Part shown: piece after piece, positions 53,447 to 62,256 of the stretch | How the letters are laid out: every line of letters starts with the position of its first letter | Position numbering within the stretch: the first letter of the stretch is position 1 | NCBI RefSeq assembly: GCF_007828865.1 | Contig: NZ_VIVK01000001.1 | Location: 2,170,001-2,234,000 of the forward strand | DNA length: 64,000 nucleotides | Source of the DNA: Kribbella amoyensis | GTDB lineage: Bacteria > Actinomycetota > Actinomycetes > Propionibacteriales > Kribbellaceae | Direction of reading: 5' to 3' | Notes under the pieces: generated by a model | Database searches by the model: none | What the model was told of the DNA's origin: nothing | The model's input: the letters and a program-made list of their open reading frames with translations, nothing else | Translations under genes and position numbers: made by a program

Positions 53447-54279
53447 GAAGCCACCTTGGTAGAAGTCCACCGGAACAGGTCCCGGATCTCGGCCGGATGG
53501 GCCAGGTGCTCGACGCCCAGCTCGGCGTCGGTGAACGCGCGGGCCTGGTCGAGCGGGACGTACGGCTGGTTCAGCTCCGGCCACAACCGCCGGATCCGGG
53601 CCTGACCGCCGAACGACGGGTGCTCGTTCTCGAGCAACATCGGATCACCGTACACACCCGGCTGCAGCCCCAGCGACGCGCCGTACAGGACGGCGGAGCT
53701 GAGCCGGTTGGAGGCGACCCGGGTGTGCTTGCGGATCTCCCGGAGCTGCTTGAGCAGGAAGTCCGCGTCGGTCTTGCGCCAGTGCAGCCCGCGGTACCCG
53801 TGCGTGATCACCCGGAACCCGGCCGCCTCGTAGACCTGCCGGATCGACTCGTTCTCGTACTCGTTCCAGTACAGGCAGACGGTCACCGGGCCGGTCTCGT
53901 GCTCGTTGATCGAGGCAACGATGCGGCCGTGGTCGCCGAGGACGTTCTGGCCTTCCCAGCCGTGGAACGGGTAGAAGATCGTGCCGGCCGCGTCCTCGGC
54001 GGGCCGGGCCAGCTCGGGGTACACCTCGAGCAGGTACAGCCAGGCGGCGCCGATCACCGAGTAGTTGCGCAGCCCCATCGACCAGCCGCGGCGGCGGACC
54101 GTGTCGGACCAGACGAACTTCGGCATCCCGTCGATGAACGCGGTGTTGTACGCGAACCCGTCCAGGATGTTCCAGCCGTGCTGCAGGTACCCCCAGATCC
54201 GCGGCGGATCGCCCTCCGGGAGCCCGGCGTACTTGGCCATGATGTGCGCGTGGCCGTAGAAGTGGTTGGCGTGATGCAT
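53443..54279 (-). CDS. Unknown protein in the nonulosonate operon
   Basis: 278 residues from ATG 54279. Blocks include HHANHFYGHAHIMAKYAGL, IWGYLQHGWNILDGFAYN, VCLYWNEYENESIRQVYEA, RVITHGYRGLHWRKTDADFL and RLSSAVLYGASLGLQPGVY. The H-GW and two-half layout recalls GT-B or polysaccharide-processing proteins, such as capsule synthesis or CDP-glycerol-type transferases, but no family can be named. It overlaps the gene before it (TGATG at 54279) and the cytidylyltransferase after it (ATGA), so it belongs to the pathway. Confidence 0.65.
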   Translation of the reverse strand: MHHANHFYGHAHIMAKYAGLPEGDPPRIWGYLQHGWNILDGFAYNTAFIDGMPKFVWSDTVRRRGWSMGLRNYSVIGAAWLYLLEVYPELARPAEDAAGTIFYPFHGWEGQNVLGDHGRIVASINEHETGPVTVCLYWNEYENESIRQVYEAAGFRVITHGYRGLHWRKTDADFLLKQLREIRKHTRVASNRLSSAVLYGASLGLQPGVYGDPMLLENEHPSFGGQARIRRLWPELNQPYVPLDQARAFTDAELGVEHLAHPAEIRDLFRWTSTKVAS

Positions 54280-55844
54280 CAGCGGACCACTCTGCGGACC
54301 GCGCGACGGCCGCGGTTGACCACGACCCGGGCCGGGTTCAGCACCGCCATCCCGATCCGGTACGGCCGGGACTTGCGCAGGCCGCTCGCCTGACCCTCGA
54401 ACGCGGTCGCCTGGGCACTCGCCTCGGCCAGTTCCTGGGCCAGCCGGGCGATCGTCGCGAGCTGCTCGGCACTGCCCAGCGGCCGGATCATCTCCTTGCT
54501 GTCCGCCACCGAGTCCCAGAGCTCGTCGGTGACGGTGAGACCGGTCGTCGAGGCGAGCCGGGCGGTCATCGCGCGCGGATCCGCGGCCGCGGTCCACGGT
54601 TGCCGGGAGCCCATTTCCAGCGAGCGCCGGACGAACCGGGCCAGCTGACCGACGACCAGCGCATCCCCGTTGCCCTCGACAACCACGCCGGCACCGAACA
54701 GGCGGTACGCCGTCCCGTCGGCGATCACGTTGTCGGCCGAGGCGATCGCGGCCGTCTCCGGGTCGAGGGTGCGCAGCCACTCGACGTACGCGGGGATCGT
54801 CCGGCGGAGGGCGGCGTGGTCGTCGAGCCGGAGCGCGGTGAACAGCTCCTCCTCGAGCAGCGTGCCGGTCCCGTCGGGGACCAGGCCCGCCGGCAGGACC
54901 GCGGGAGTACCGGTGGTGCCGCCGAGGACGAAGTACCAGCCGGGGGCGAGCTCGGGACCGAGGCCGGACCCGAGGGCGTCCTGGGTGGTGCGGTACGGGT
55001 CGGTCAGGGTCGGGCCGCTGAGCCGGGTCGCCACCGTCCGGGCGATCGCGGCGACGGTCAGCGGGCCGGCGATCTTGGTGAGCGCGATCTCCGCGTTGTC
55101 GAGCGACGGGTACACCGCGTACGGCCGGTTCGGCTCGAGCCCGGCCTCGGCCAGGGCCGCGGTGACGGCCTTGAGACCGGTCGGCGGGGCCACATCGCCG
55201 GTGACGTCGCGCGGCCACGCCTCGTCCCGCGGCACGGTGGTGGTCGGGTCGGGCTGGATCATCCGCTCGATGGTGAAGCTGTTCTCGACCGCCAGCAGCA
55301 GCTGTCCAGCCGGAGCCAGCCGGCCCTTGATCGCGGCGAGCGCGTCCGCCCAGGTCATCACCAGGGTGTCCGGCCCGACCAGCCGCTGCAGGCCGTCCAG
55401 CGCGATCACGACGTCGTACGAGCTCTCGCCGTGCTCGGGACCGAAGTGGTCCAGCGAGCCGCAGAACACGCGGACGTCGTGGGCCGTGGCGATCTCCTCG
55501 GCGTCGGGCGCCGACCGGACCAGCACGTCGACGGACTCGGCCCGCTCGACGACCAGGTCGAGCAGCTCCAGCGAGTGCGGTCCGGCGACGAGGACGGAAC
55601 CGGTCCGCTCACCGAGCGCGGCGGCCAGCAGCGCCGCCGGTGCGGCGCCGCCGATCGCGGCCCGCGCGTCCGTCGGGTGCAGGTCCGACCAGTTCAGCAT
55701 CTCGCCGGCGATCATCACCGACTTCGCCGCCGCCGGGATCTCCTCGACGGTGGCTACGGGCGCGGCGTCACTGCCCTCTGGGGTGCTGCCCGCGCCTTCC
55801 GGAGCGGGGCCTGCGGAGGACTGATCAGATGTCACAGTGGTCAC
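54279..55844 (-). CDS. Large methyltransferase-like protein of the nonulosonate operon
   Basis: 521 residues from GTG 55844. Residues about 80-190 have SAM methyltransferase character (GSVLVAGPHSLELLDLVVE, YDVVIALDGLQRLVG, AIKGRLAPAGQLLLAVENS). The long rest is unassigned (LGPELAPGWYFVLGGTTGTP, LEEELFTALRLDDHAALRRT), with a basic C-terminal tail (RGRRAVRRVVR) typical of proteins near the membrane. The first 40 residues are low-complexity Ser/Glu/Ala. Motif I is weak, so activity is not certain. It sits 28 bp after pseC and overlaps the next gene. Confidence 0.6.
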   Translation of the reverse strand: MTTVTSDQSSAGPAPEGAGSTPEGSDAAPVATVEEIPAAAKSVMIAGEMLNWSDLHPTDARAAIGGAAPAALLAAALGERTGSVLVAGPHSLELLDLVVERAESVDVLVRSAPDAEEIATAHDVRVFCGSLDHFGPEHGESSYDVVIALDGLQRLVGPDTLVMTWADALAAIKGRLAPAGQLLLAVENSFTIERMIQPDPTTTVPRDEAWPRDVTGDVAPPTGLKAVTAALAEAGLEPNRPYAVYPSLDNAEIALTKIAGPLTVAAIARTVATRLSGPTLTDPYRTTQDALGSGLGPELAPGWYFVLGGTTGTPAVLPAGLVPDGTGTLLEEELFTALRLDDHAALRRTIPAYVEWLRTLDPETAAIASADNVIADGTAYRLFGAGVVVEGNGDALVVGQLARFVRRSLEMGSRQPWTAAADPRAMTARLASTTGLTVTDELWDSVADSKEMIRPLGSAEQLATIARLAQELAEASAQATAFEGQASGLRKSRPYRIGMAVLNPARVVVNRGRRAVRRVVR

Positions 55845-55872
55845 TTCTCTGGCTTTCCGGCGGCGGAACGGA

Positions 55873-56997
55873 TCAGGAGACCAGCTTCGTCAAGGTCTCG
55901 ATCACCCGATCGACGTCCGAGTCGGTGAGGTCCGGGAACATCGGCAGCGAGAGCTCCTCGCGGTAGTACTGCTCCGCGTTCGGGCACATCCCGCGCTGGT
56001 AGCCCGCGTTCGCGAAGACGGGGTGCCAGTAGACCGGGATGTAGTTCACCTGGACGCCGATCCCGGCGGCCCGCATGCCCTCGAAGATCTCCCGGCGGCG
56101 GTCACCCAGGACGCGCACCGGGTACAGGTGCCAGGCCGGGTCGACGTGGTCCCGCTGGGCCGGCGTCCGGAGGCCGTCGACGCCCGCGAGCGCCTCGTTG
56201 TACCGGGCGGTGATCTCGGTCCGCCGCTTCTTGAAGTCGGCCAGCCGCTTGAGCTGGGACAGGCCGAGCGCGCAGGCGACGTCGGTGAGCCGGTAGTTCA
56301 GCCCGAACTCGTGCACCTCCTGGTGCCACGGGCCCTCGTCGGTGATCTCGAACCGGTCCGGGTCGCGGACCAGCCCGATGAAGTGGAACTCGTGCACCCG
56401 CTGACCGACCGCCGGGTCCTTGGCGACGACCGCGCCGCCCTCGCCGGTGGTGAGGTTCTTGGTCGGGAAGAACGAGAGCGTGGTCACGTCGGCCAGGTCG
56501 CCGACCGGGCGGCCCTTGTACGTGCCGCCGACCGAGTGCGCGGCGTCGTCGAGCGTCTTCGCGCCGACCCGGTCCGCGATCGGCTGGAGCGCGTCGTAGT
56601 CGGCGGCGTGGCCGGCGTAGTCGACGGCGGCGATCACCTTGGTGCGGTCGGTGACGACGGCGTCCACAGCGGCCGGGTCGAGCAGCGCGGTGTCCTCCTC
56701 GACGTCGGCGAAGACGACCTTCGCGCCGAGGATCGCGGCGCAGGACGCGGTCGCGACGAACGTCATCGGCGTCGTCACCACCTCGTCGCCGGCCCCGACC
56801 CCGAGCCCGGCGTACGCCATGTGCAGGGCGGCCGTGCCCGAGGTGCAGCTGACCGCGCGGTGCCCGCCGGTCAGCTCGGAGATCGCGTTCTCGAACGCGG
56901 TCACGGTCGGGCCGGTGGTGAGCCAGTCACCGCGCAGGATCGCGCTGACCGCCTCGATGTCCTCCGCGGAGATGGACTGACGCCCGTACGGCAGCAT
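55873..56997 (-). CDS. pseC: UDP-4-keto sugar aminotransferase PseC
   Basis: 374 residues from ATG 56997. DegT/DnrJ/EryC1 fold with SCTSGTAALHMAYAGLGVG, DAAHSVGG and SFFPTKNLTTGEGG, where Lys180 binds PLP. It aminates UDP-2-acetamido-2,6-dideoxy-4-keto-L-arabino-hexose made by PseB. The stop of pseB and this ATG share one base (TGATG at 56997), so the two are coupled. Confidence 0.88.
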   Translation of the reverse strand: MLPYGRQSISAEDIEAVSAILRGDWLTTGPTVTAFENAISELTGGHRAVSCTSGTAALHMAYAGLGVGAGDEVVTTPMTFVATASCAAILGAKVVFADVEEDTALLDPAAVDAVVTDRTKVIAAVDYAGHAADYDALQPIADRVGAKTLDDAAHSVGGTYKGRPVGDLADVTTLSFFPTKNLTTGEGGAVVAKDPAVGQRVHEFHFIGLVRDPDRFEITDEGPWHQEVHEFGLNYRLTDVACALGLSQLKRLADFKKRRTEITARYNEALAGVDGLRTPAQRDHVDPAWHLYPVRVLGDRRREIFEGMRAAGIGVQVNYIPVYWHPVFANAGYQRGMCPNAEQYYREELSLPMFPDLTDSDVDRVIETLTKLVS

Positions 56998-57980
56998 CAG
57001 ACGTCGCTCTCCAGGATCTTGGTGATCTCCTCGATCGAGTACCACTCGTCGTTGTTGTCCGAGGTGTAGTGGAAGCCCTCGGCCACCGGCGTACCGTTCG
57101 CCGGCGAGGTGTAGCCCCAGGTGGCCAGGTCCGGCTGCAGCACGTACCGGTCGCCGATCGCGAGCGCGCGGCGGCCTTCCTCCGGGCTGATCATCTCCTC
57201 GTGCAGCTTCTCGCCCGGGCGCAGGCCCATGTCGTGCATCTTGGCGCCCGGCGCGATCGCCTGGGCCAGGTCGGTGATCTTCATCGACGGGATCCGCGGC
57301 ACGTACAGCTCGCCGCCCTGCATCAGCTCGAACGAGTCGACCACGAACTGGACCGCCTCGGGCAGCGTGATCAGGAACCGGGTGCAGCGCAGGTCGGTGA
57401 TCGGCAGCGACTGGCCGGCCTCGTGCAGCGCGCGGAACTTCGGGATGATCGAGCCGCGCGAGCCCATCACGTTGCCGTAGCGGACCACGCAGAAGCGGGT
57501 CTCGTACGCCGCGGCGTAGTGGTTGCCGGTGATGAACAGCTTGTCGGCGGTGAGCTTGGTCGCGCCGTACAGGTTGATCGGGCTGGACGCCTTGTCCGTC
57601 GACAGCGCGACGACCTTCTTCACGCCGGCGTCGATGCTCGCCTCGATCACGTTCTGCGAGCCGATCACGTTCGTCTTCACGAACTCCCACGGGTTGTACT
57701 CCGCGGTGTCGACCTGCTTCAGCGCGGCCGCGTGCACCACGTAGTCGACCTTGTGCATGGCCCGGTCCAGCCGGTCCTTGTCACGGATGTCGCCGATGAA
57801 GAACCGCAGCCGCGGGTCGTCGCCGAACAGCTGCCGGACCTCCCACTGCTTCAGCTCGTCACGGCTGAAGACGATGATCCGGCGCGGGTCCAGGTTGTCC
57901 AACGCGTAGCGGATGAAAGCCTTGCCGAAGGAGCCAGTGCCTCCGGTGACGAGGATGTCGGAGCCGGTCAGGATGGACAC
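56997..57980 (-). CDS. pseB: UDP-GlcNAc 4,6-dehydratase (inverting) PseB
   Basis: 327 residues. NAD loop VTGGTGSFGKAFI (residues 11-), HAAALKQVDTAEYNPWEFVK with the family-typical KQV, and STDKASSPINLYGATK carrying the catalytic lysine of the SDR active site. It makes the first intermediate of pseudaminic acid synthesis from UDP-GlcNAc. First gene of the operon; the promoter should lie in 57981-58176, where I see no striking element. Confidence 0.92.
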   Translation of the reverse strand: MSILTGSDILVTGGTGSFGKAFIRYALDNLDPRRIIVFSRDELKQWEVRQLFGDDPRLRFFIGDIRDKDRLDRAMHKVDYVVHAAALKQVDTAEYNPWEFVKTNVIGSQNVIEASIDAGVKKVVALSTDKASSPINLYGATKLTADKLFITGNHYAAAYETRFCVVRYGNVMGSRGSIIPKFRALHEAGQSLPITDLRCTRFLITLPEAVQFVVDSFELMQGGELYVPRIPSMKITDLAQAIAPGAKMHDMGLRPGEKLHEEMISPEEGRRALAIGDRYVLQPDLATWGYTSPANGTPVAEGFHYTSDNNDEWYSIEEITKILESDV

Positions 57981-58176
57981 GTCTTCAGGGACCCTTCTTC
58001 AGGACAAGTTCCGGTCTGGCGCACGGAGCGCAGTTCCGTACGATAGCGGGCCCGCCCACGGATGCCTCAATCACCAGTCTGCCGTGCACGGCCACGCGCA
58101 GAGGTGGACGCCCCTCCCGCCCCAGAAGTTCGCCGCCGTCACAGCCCCACCGCGGGACTGCTTCGGCCCGCCGAGG

Positions 58177-58572
58177 TCAGGCCGGAGCGACCACCTCGAG
58201 GGTCGGAAAGTAGGTGCGGAATCTTGCCGCGTCGCGGGTGATCACCCGGTGACCGGCGACGGCCGCGTGGGCTCCGATGTAGAAGTCGGGCAGTGGCGCG
58301 GTCCTGGTGCCACCGCGTCGTCGGTAGGCCAAGAACGCCTTCGCGGCCAGGAATCCGGCATCGTACGGCAGCGGATCGCGGCGGAAGATTCCGGCGGGCA
58401 ACGCCGCGTCCACCTCTTCGATGGCCTCGTAGCCGGCCGAGACCTCGGCGTAGATCAGGGGATTGATGATCAGTGGCCCGGCTTCATCGGCAGCCGAGAT
58501 CGCCTGGGTCGCCCAAGGCGCCCAGGTCGAGTCGTCGGTGAGAACGTCCAGCAGGACGCAACTGTCCACCAT
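58177..58572 (-). CDS. vapC: PIN-domain toxin VapC
   Basis: 131 residues from ATG 58572. PIN acidic residues: MVDSCVLLDVL (Asp3), a middle YAEVSAGYE glutamate and LPDFYIGAHAAVAGHRVITR with Asp plus the later RDAARF. A GTG at 58617 is also in frame with GGAG upstream and overlaps the antitoxin gene, so a 15-residue longer form is possible. VapC toxins cut tRNA or rRNA. It is paired with VapB. Confidence 0.85.
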   Translation of the reverse strand: MVDSCVLLDVLTDDSTWAPWATQAISAADEAGPLIINPLIYAEVSAGYEAIEEVDAALPAGIFRRDPLPYDAGFLAAKAFLAYRRRGGTRTAPLPDFYIGAHAAVAGHRVITRDAARFRTYFPTLEVVAPA

Positions 58573-58606
58573 CGTGCTGACCGCGCCGACTGCCCGGAGC
58601 CGACGA

Positions 58607-58834
58607 TCACTCTCCACGCAGCAACTCCATCAGTTCATCCGTGCTGAGGCCGCTGCTCGCGCTGCCACGCTTTTCCCTTGCCCAGCGCTGGGTCCGGTTC
58701 TCGTGGCGCTCGACGCGGACGATGCGCAGGGCTCCGCCTTCTTCGACGACCTCGACTTCATCGCCTTCGTGCAGGCGGTGCTTGCGGCGCAGCTCGGCCG
58801 GGATGGTGACCTGGCCCTTGCTGTTCAGGCGCAT
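58607..58834 (-). CDS. vapB: AbrB-type antitoxin VapB
   Basis: 75 residues from ATG 58834 with a perfect AGGAGG. The N-terminal AbrB/SpoVT fold is MRLNSKGQVTIPAELRRKH; the C-terminal half (SASSGLSTDELMELLRGE) wraps the toxin. It neutralises VapC and likely represses the operon through the inverted repeat just upstream. Confidence 0.88.
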   Translation of the reverse strand: MRLNSKGQVTIPAELRRKHRLHEGDEVEVVEEGGALRIVRVERHENRTQRWAREKRGSASSGLSTDELMELLRGE

Positions 58835-58842
58835 GATCCTCC

Positions 58843-58864
58843 TACGTATTACAAGTAGTACGTA
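58843..58864. promoter_or_regulatory. vapBC operator candidate
   Basis: TACGTA-N10-TACGTA (58843-58848 and 58859-58864), AT-rich for this genome, 9 bp before the vapB start. The position suits VapBC self-repression. Confidence 0.75.
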
Positions 58865-58912
58865 TCCTACTGCGTCGATCGTCGGCCTGCCGCCAGGAGA
58901 TACGGTCGGGGC

Positions 58913-59941
58913 GTGACTGTGCGGATCGGCGTCAGATGTGATGTGGGCCCCCAACGGGGGATCGGGCACGTGATGCGCAGTCTGGCGCTCGCCGAGGAGC
59001 TGCGCGGCCGGGGTGCCGACCTGGTTTTCGTCTGCGACAGCCCCACGGTTCCGTGGGCCGACGAGCAGATCCGGGCCCGTGGCATCCCGGTCGAACCGGC
59101 GGTCTGGACCCCCGAGGACCACCTCGAGCTGTTCGGCCGGCTGGGCCTGGACGCTGTGGTGTTCGACTCGTACGACCTGGACGCCGAGGTGTTCACCGCG
59201 GTCCGCAAGTCGGGGCTGCCCACGCTCGCCATCGTCGACGGGGAACTGCGTGGCGCCGAGGCGGACGTGTTCGTCGACCAGAACCTCGGCTCCGAGCTCG
59301 ACCGGCCCGTCCTCCCCGAGGGAGCCACTCGGCTCGCGGGTCTCGACTACGTTCTGTTGCGCGACGAGATCCTCCAGTTGCGTCCCGCGGAGCCACCGCA
59401 GCCCCGCGAGCACGCCGTTCCGAAGGTCTTCGCGTTCTTCGGCGGTACGGACGCGTTCGGCGCCGGCCCGTACGTGGTCCGCGCGCTCGCCGCGACCGGC
59501 GTACCGTTCGAGGCGCTGGTCGTCGCTCCGGGTGACGACCTGGCCGAGGCGATCGGTGCGGTCGAGCTGGGATCCGGTCAGCACGTCGAGGTGATCGGTC
59601 CCACTTCCGAGCTGGCCAAGGCCGTGATCGCGTCCGACCTGGTGCTGAGTGCTTCCGGGACCTCCACGTGGGAGCTGCTGTGCCTCGGCGCGACCGCGGG
59701 GCTCGTCTGTGTCGTGGACAACCAGGTGATGGGCTACGAGCGAGCTGTCGCGACGGGTGCCGCGGTAGGCGTCGGGGTGCTGTCGGACCTCAAGGTGGAC
59801 CCGGCTCCCGCGGCGGCCGTACTGCGCCCGCTCCTGCAGGATCCGGTCGAGCGGGCCCGGGTCGCGGCCGCGGGGTGGAAGCTGGTGGACGGCCAGGGCC
59901 GGTCCCGGGTCGCGGACGCGCTGTTCCAGCTGCTGTCCTAG
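58913..59941 (+). CDS. pseG: PseG-type UDP-sugar hydrolase
   Basis: 342 residues from GTG 58913. RCDVGPQRGIGHVMRSLALA with His19 is the PseG/SpsG signature for the hydrolytic step; AFFGGTDAFG and SASGTSTWELLCLGATAGLV are the GT-B nucleotide-binding blocks. It removes UDP from the diacetamido sugar in pseudaminic acid synthesis. The gene is on the plus strand, apart from the pseBC operon, with vapBC in between. Confidence 0.87.
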   Translation: MTVRIGVRCDVGPQRGIGHVMRSLALAEELRGRGADLVFVCDSPTVPWADEQIRARGIPVEPAVWTPEDHLELFGRLGLDAVVFDSYDLDAEVFTAVRKSGLPTLAIVDGELRGAEADVFVDQNLGSELDRPVLPEGATRLAGLDYVLLRDEILQLRPAEPPQPREHAVPKVFAFFGGTDAFGAGPYVVRALAATGVPFEALVVAPGDDLAEAIGAVELGSGQHVEVIGPTSELAKAVIASDLVLSASGTSTWELLCLGATAGLVCVVDNQVMGYERAVATGAAVGVGVLSDLKVDPAPAAAVLRPLLQDPVERARVAAAGWKLVDGQGRSRVADALFQLLS

Positions 59942-59945
59942 TGGC

Positions 59946-62198
59946 TCAGCGGATCTCGTAGATCGTCGCGTCCAGGGTGGCGTGCCGGAGCCGGACGTAG
60001 TCCTTCAGGGTCGGTGCTATCTCGCCGGCCCGGTGATCGGCGTACAGCCAGCGGACCCCGAGCCGGCGCAACCGCTCGATCGCGAAGTCCGACGGGGCCA
60101 GGAAGGCAGCGTCGTTCGCGGCCAGGATGTCCTCCCGCCAGTACGGCAGCAGGCTCGGGTTCTTCCCGGTGGTGACGGAGATCCGGTTCGCCCGGTTGGT
60201 GTACGCCCAGCCCTCGACCAGCAGTTGCCGCTCCGACAACGCGGCGATCCAGAAGTGCCGGCTGTCGCAGACGTCCTGCCGCTTGATGATGCAGTGCGCG
60301 TTGGTGGCGACCAGGTCGTCGGCGCCGCTGTTCTCCTTCAGCCAGCGGGCCGCGTCGGCCTCGGCCTCGGTGGGTCCGCCGAAGCCGACCTTGCCGTACA
60401 TGATCTGGCTCGCCTGCTCGGAGACGAGGCCGGCCAACGGCAACGTGGTCGCGCCGATCATGCAGGCGGCGACCAGGGCAGCGAGGAACGCGGTGACCAC
60501 CGTGCCGCTCCGCCGGGCGATCCGCCAGCCGGCAGCGACGACCACAGCCGCGATCGCCAGGGCCCCGAGGGTCAGGGCGAACGGTCCCTTCACATCGTCG
60601 AACCCGTCGGCCGCGGCCCGGGCCAGGACGCAGCCGAGGAACCCGAGTCCCGCGGCGACACCAACGAGGACGCCGGTCCGGCGGTCGCCGAGCTTCCCGG
60701 CCAGCTGGGCCAGGCCGATGCAGGAGAGGACGGCGAGGAAGGGGAACGCGGTGCGGTAGAAGTACACCTGGCTGATCCCTGGCTGCGAGGTGAGCACGGC
60801 CGCGACCAGCCCGCCGACCCCGGCGCCGACCAGGTACACCGTGCCCGGGTCCCGCCAGAAGCGCCGGACGAACACGACACCGACGACCGCGAGTCCCCAG
60901 GCGAGCAGGGTCGCCGCGGCACTGACGAGCTGGGCGTACCGGTCGATGCCGACGCCGTGCCGGATCGCGGCGTACGGCGGGAGCTGGACGAACAGCTCGG
61001 CCACCTTGACCTGCAGACCGGACGACTCGCCGCCGAAGATCGCGATCACGGATCCGACGAACAACAGGAACGCGATCAGCCCACCGATCACCGCGGTCCG
61101 GGTCGAACGCCGGGTGGCCAGCCGGACCAGGAAGACGAGGCCGAACCCGCAGGCCGCCAACGGCAGCACGGTCGCCTTCGAGCCGGACGCGGCCAGGCCG
61201 ATCAGGATCAGCAGCACCCACCGGCTGCGCGGCCGATCGTTGCGGAGCAGGTCGATCGCCAGGACCGCGATCAGCAGCGCGTACAACATGCCGAGGCTCT
61301 GGGTCGGACTCAGGTACGCGCTGGACGCCATCGAGATCCCGCCCAGCGCCAGGTCGTGCAGCGGCTGCACCGTCCCGCCGATCCCGGCGACCACGACCGC
61401 CAGCGGACCGGCCCAGGTGGCGGCCGGATGCGGCTGGCCACCCGGCTTCACCAGGAACCGCTGGGTCAGGACGAAGACGAGAGCGAACCCGGCCAGCGCG
61501 AGCGGCAGCCAGATCAGCGAGTAGAGCAGCGTGGTCAGGTCGATCCCGGTGCCCCACGAGGTCGCGGCGGAGACCTGGTGGAAGAACGTGTGGTACTTCA
61601 TCGGCTCACCGGCGACCCACAGCGGGACGATCGGCACGTCGGCCTTCGCGCTGGCCGCGAGCGCCTGGTGGAACGCCATGTCGGAGTAGCTGACGTTCGG
61701 ATCCGTGTACGCCGGGAGGAATCGGTCCGGGCCCTTGCGCTGCATGACGAACAGCACCAGCCCACACGCTGCCGCCAGCAACCACGCGGTGAGCGGAGCG
61801 AGCGGTGCCTCGACCCGGCGCCAGACCCGTTCGCGGACGTCCCGGTCCGCGACTCCGATCACCAGGACGACCGGGACCCAGACCCAGGACCAACGCTGGA
61901 GCCCGACCGAGGCGCTGGCCAGGTAGACGATGAGCTGGGCCGCCGTGCCGACCGCGAAGGACGCGGCGAGGTCCTCGGGCAGGTTGCGGCGGTAGTTGCC
62001 GATCAGGCGCCACAGCACCAGACCCGGCAGGGTGACGCCGAACGCGACGAAGGCGGTGAACTTGAGGACGTCGAACACCGGTGCGTGCCGGGTCAGCAGG
62101 ACCAGGCAGAACACCAGAAGGGAGAGTGCCGCAGCCGCCCCCGCGATCGAGCCGGTACCTCGTTCTCGGGGCCCCCGCCGCCTAGCCTTCACCCACAT
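59946..62198 (-). CDS. Large polytopic membrane protein (possible GT-C-like glycosyltransferase), copy 1
   Basis: 750 residues from ATG 62198 (AGGGTG upstream). About 14 to 16 transmembrane helices from residue 20 to 590, then a soluble C-terminal domain (NAHCIIKRQDVCDSRHFWIA, LLVEGWAYTNRANRI, RLRRLGVRWLYADH). The first outside loop has YTDPNVSYSDMAFHQALAA; acidic residues there suit a GT-C polymer or glycosyltransferase. A paralog with the same layout follows. Two cysteine-containing CDSRHF-type motifs are shared. Function inferred from the surface-glycan setting only. Confidence 0.7.
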   Translation of the reverse strand: MWVKARRRGPRERGTGSIAGAAAALSLLVFCLVLLTRHAPVFDVLKFTAFVAFGVTLPGLVLWRLIGNYRRNLPEDLAASFAVGTAAQLIVYLASASVGLQRWSWVWVPVVLVIGVADRDVRERVWRRVEAPLAPLTAWLLAAACGLVLFVMQRKGPDRFLPAYTDPNVSYSDMAFHQALAASAKADVPIVPLWVAGEPMKYHTFFHQVSAATSWGTGIDLTTLLYSLIWLPLALAGFALVFVLTQRFLVKPGGQPHPAATWAGPLAVVVAGIGGTVQPLHDLALGGISMASSAYLSPTQSLGMLYALLIAVLAIDLLRNDRPRSRWVLLILIGLAASGSKATVLPLAACGFGLVFLVRLATRRSTRTAVIGGLIAFLLFVGSVIAIFGGESSGLQVKVAELFVQLPPYAAIRHGVGIDRYAQLVSAAATLLAWGLAVVGVVFVRRFWRDPGTVYLVGAGVGGLVAAVLTSQPGISQVYFYRTAFPFLAVLSCIGLAQLAGKLGDRRTGVLVGVAAGLGFLGCVLARAAADGFDDVKGPFALTLGALAIAAVVVAAGWRIARRSGTVVTAFLAALVAACMIGATTLPLAGLVSEQASQIMYGKVGFGGPTEAEADAARWLKENSGADDLVATNAHCIIKRQDVCDSRHFWIAALSERQLLVEGWAYTNRANRISVTTGKNPSLLPYWREDILAANDAAFLAPSDFAIERLRRLGVRWLYADHRAGEIAPTLKDYVRLRHATLDATIYEIR

Positions 62199-62256
62199 GC
62201 CGGTCACCCTAATGCGAGGAGTGTGTTCGGCTGTAAGCGGACTGTGACATTGCGGC

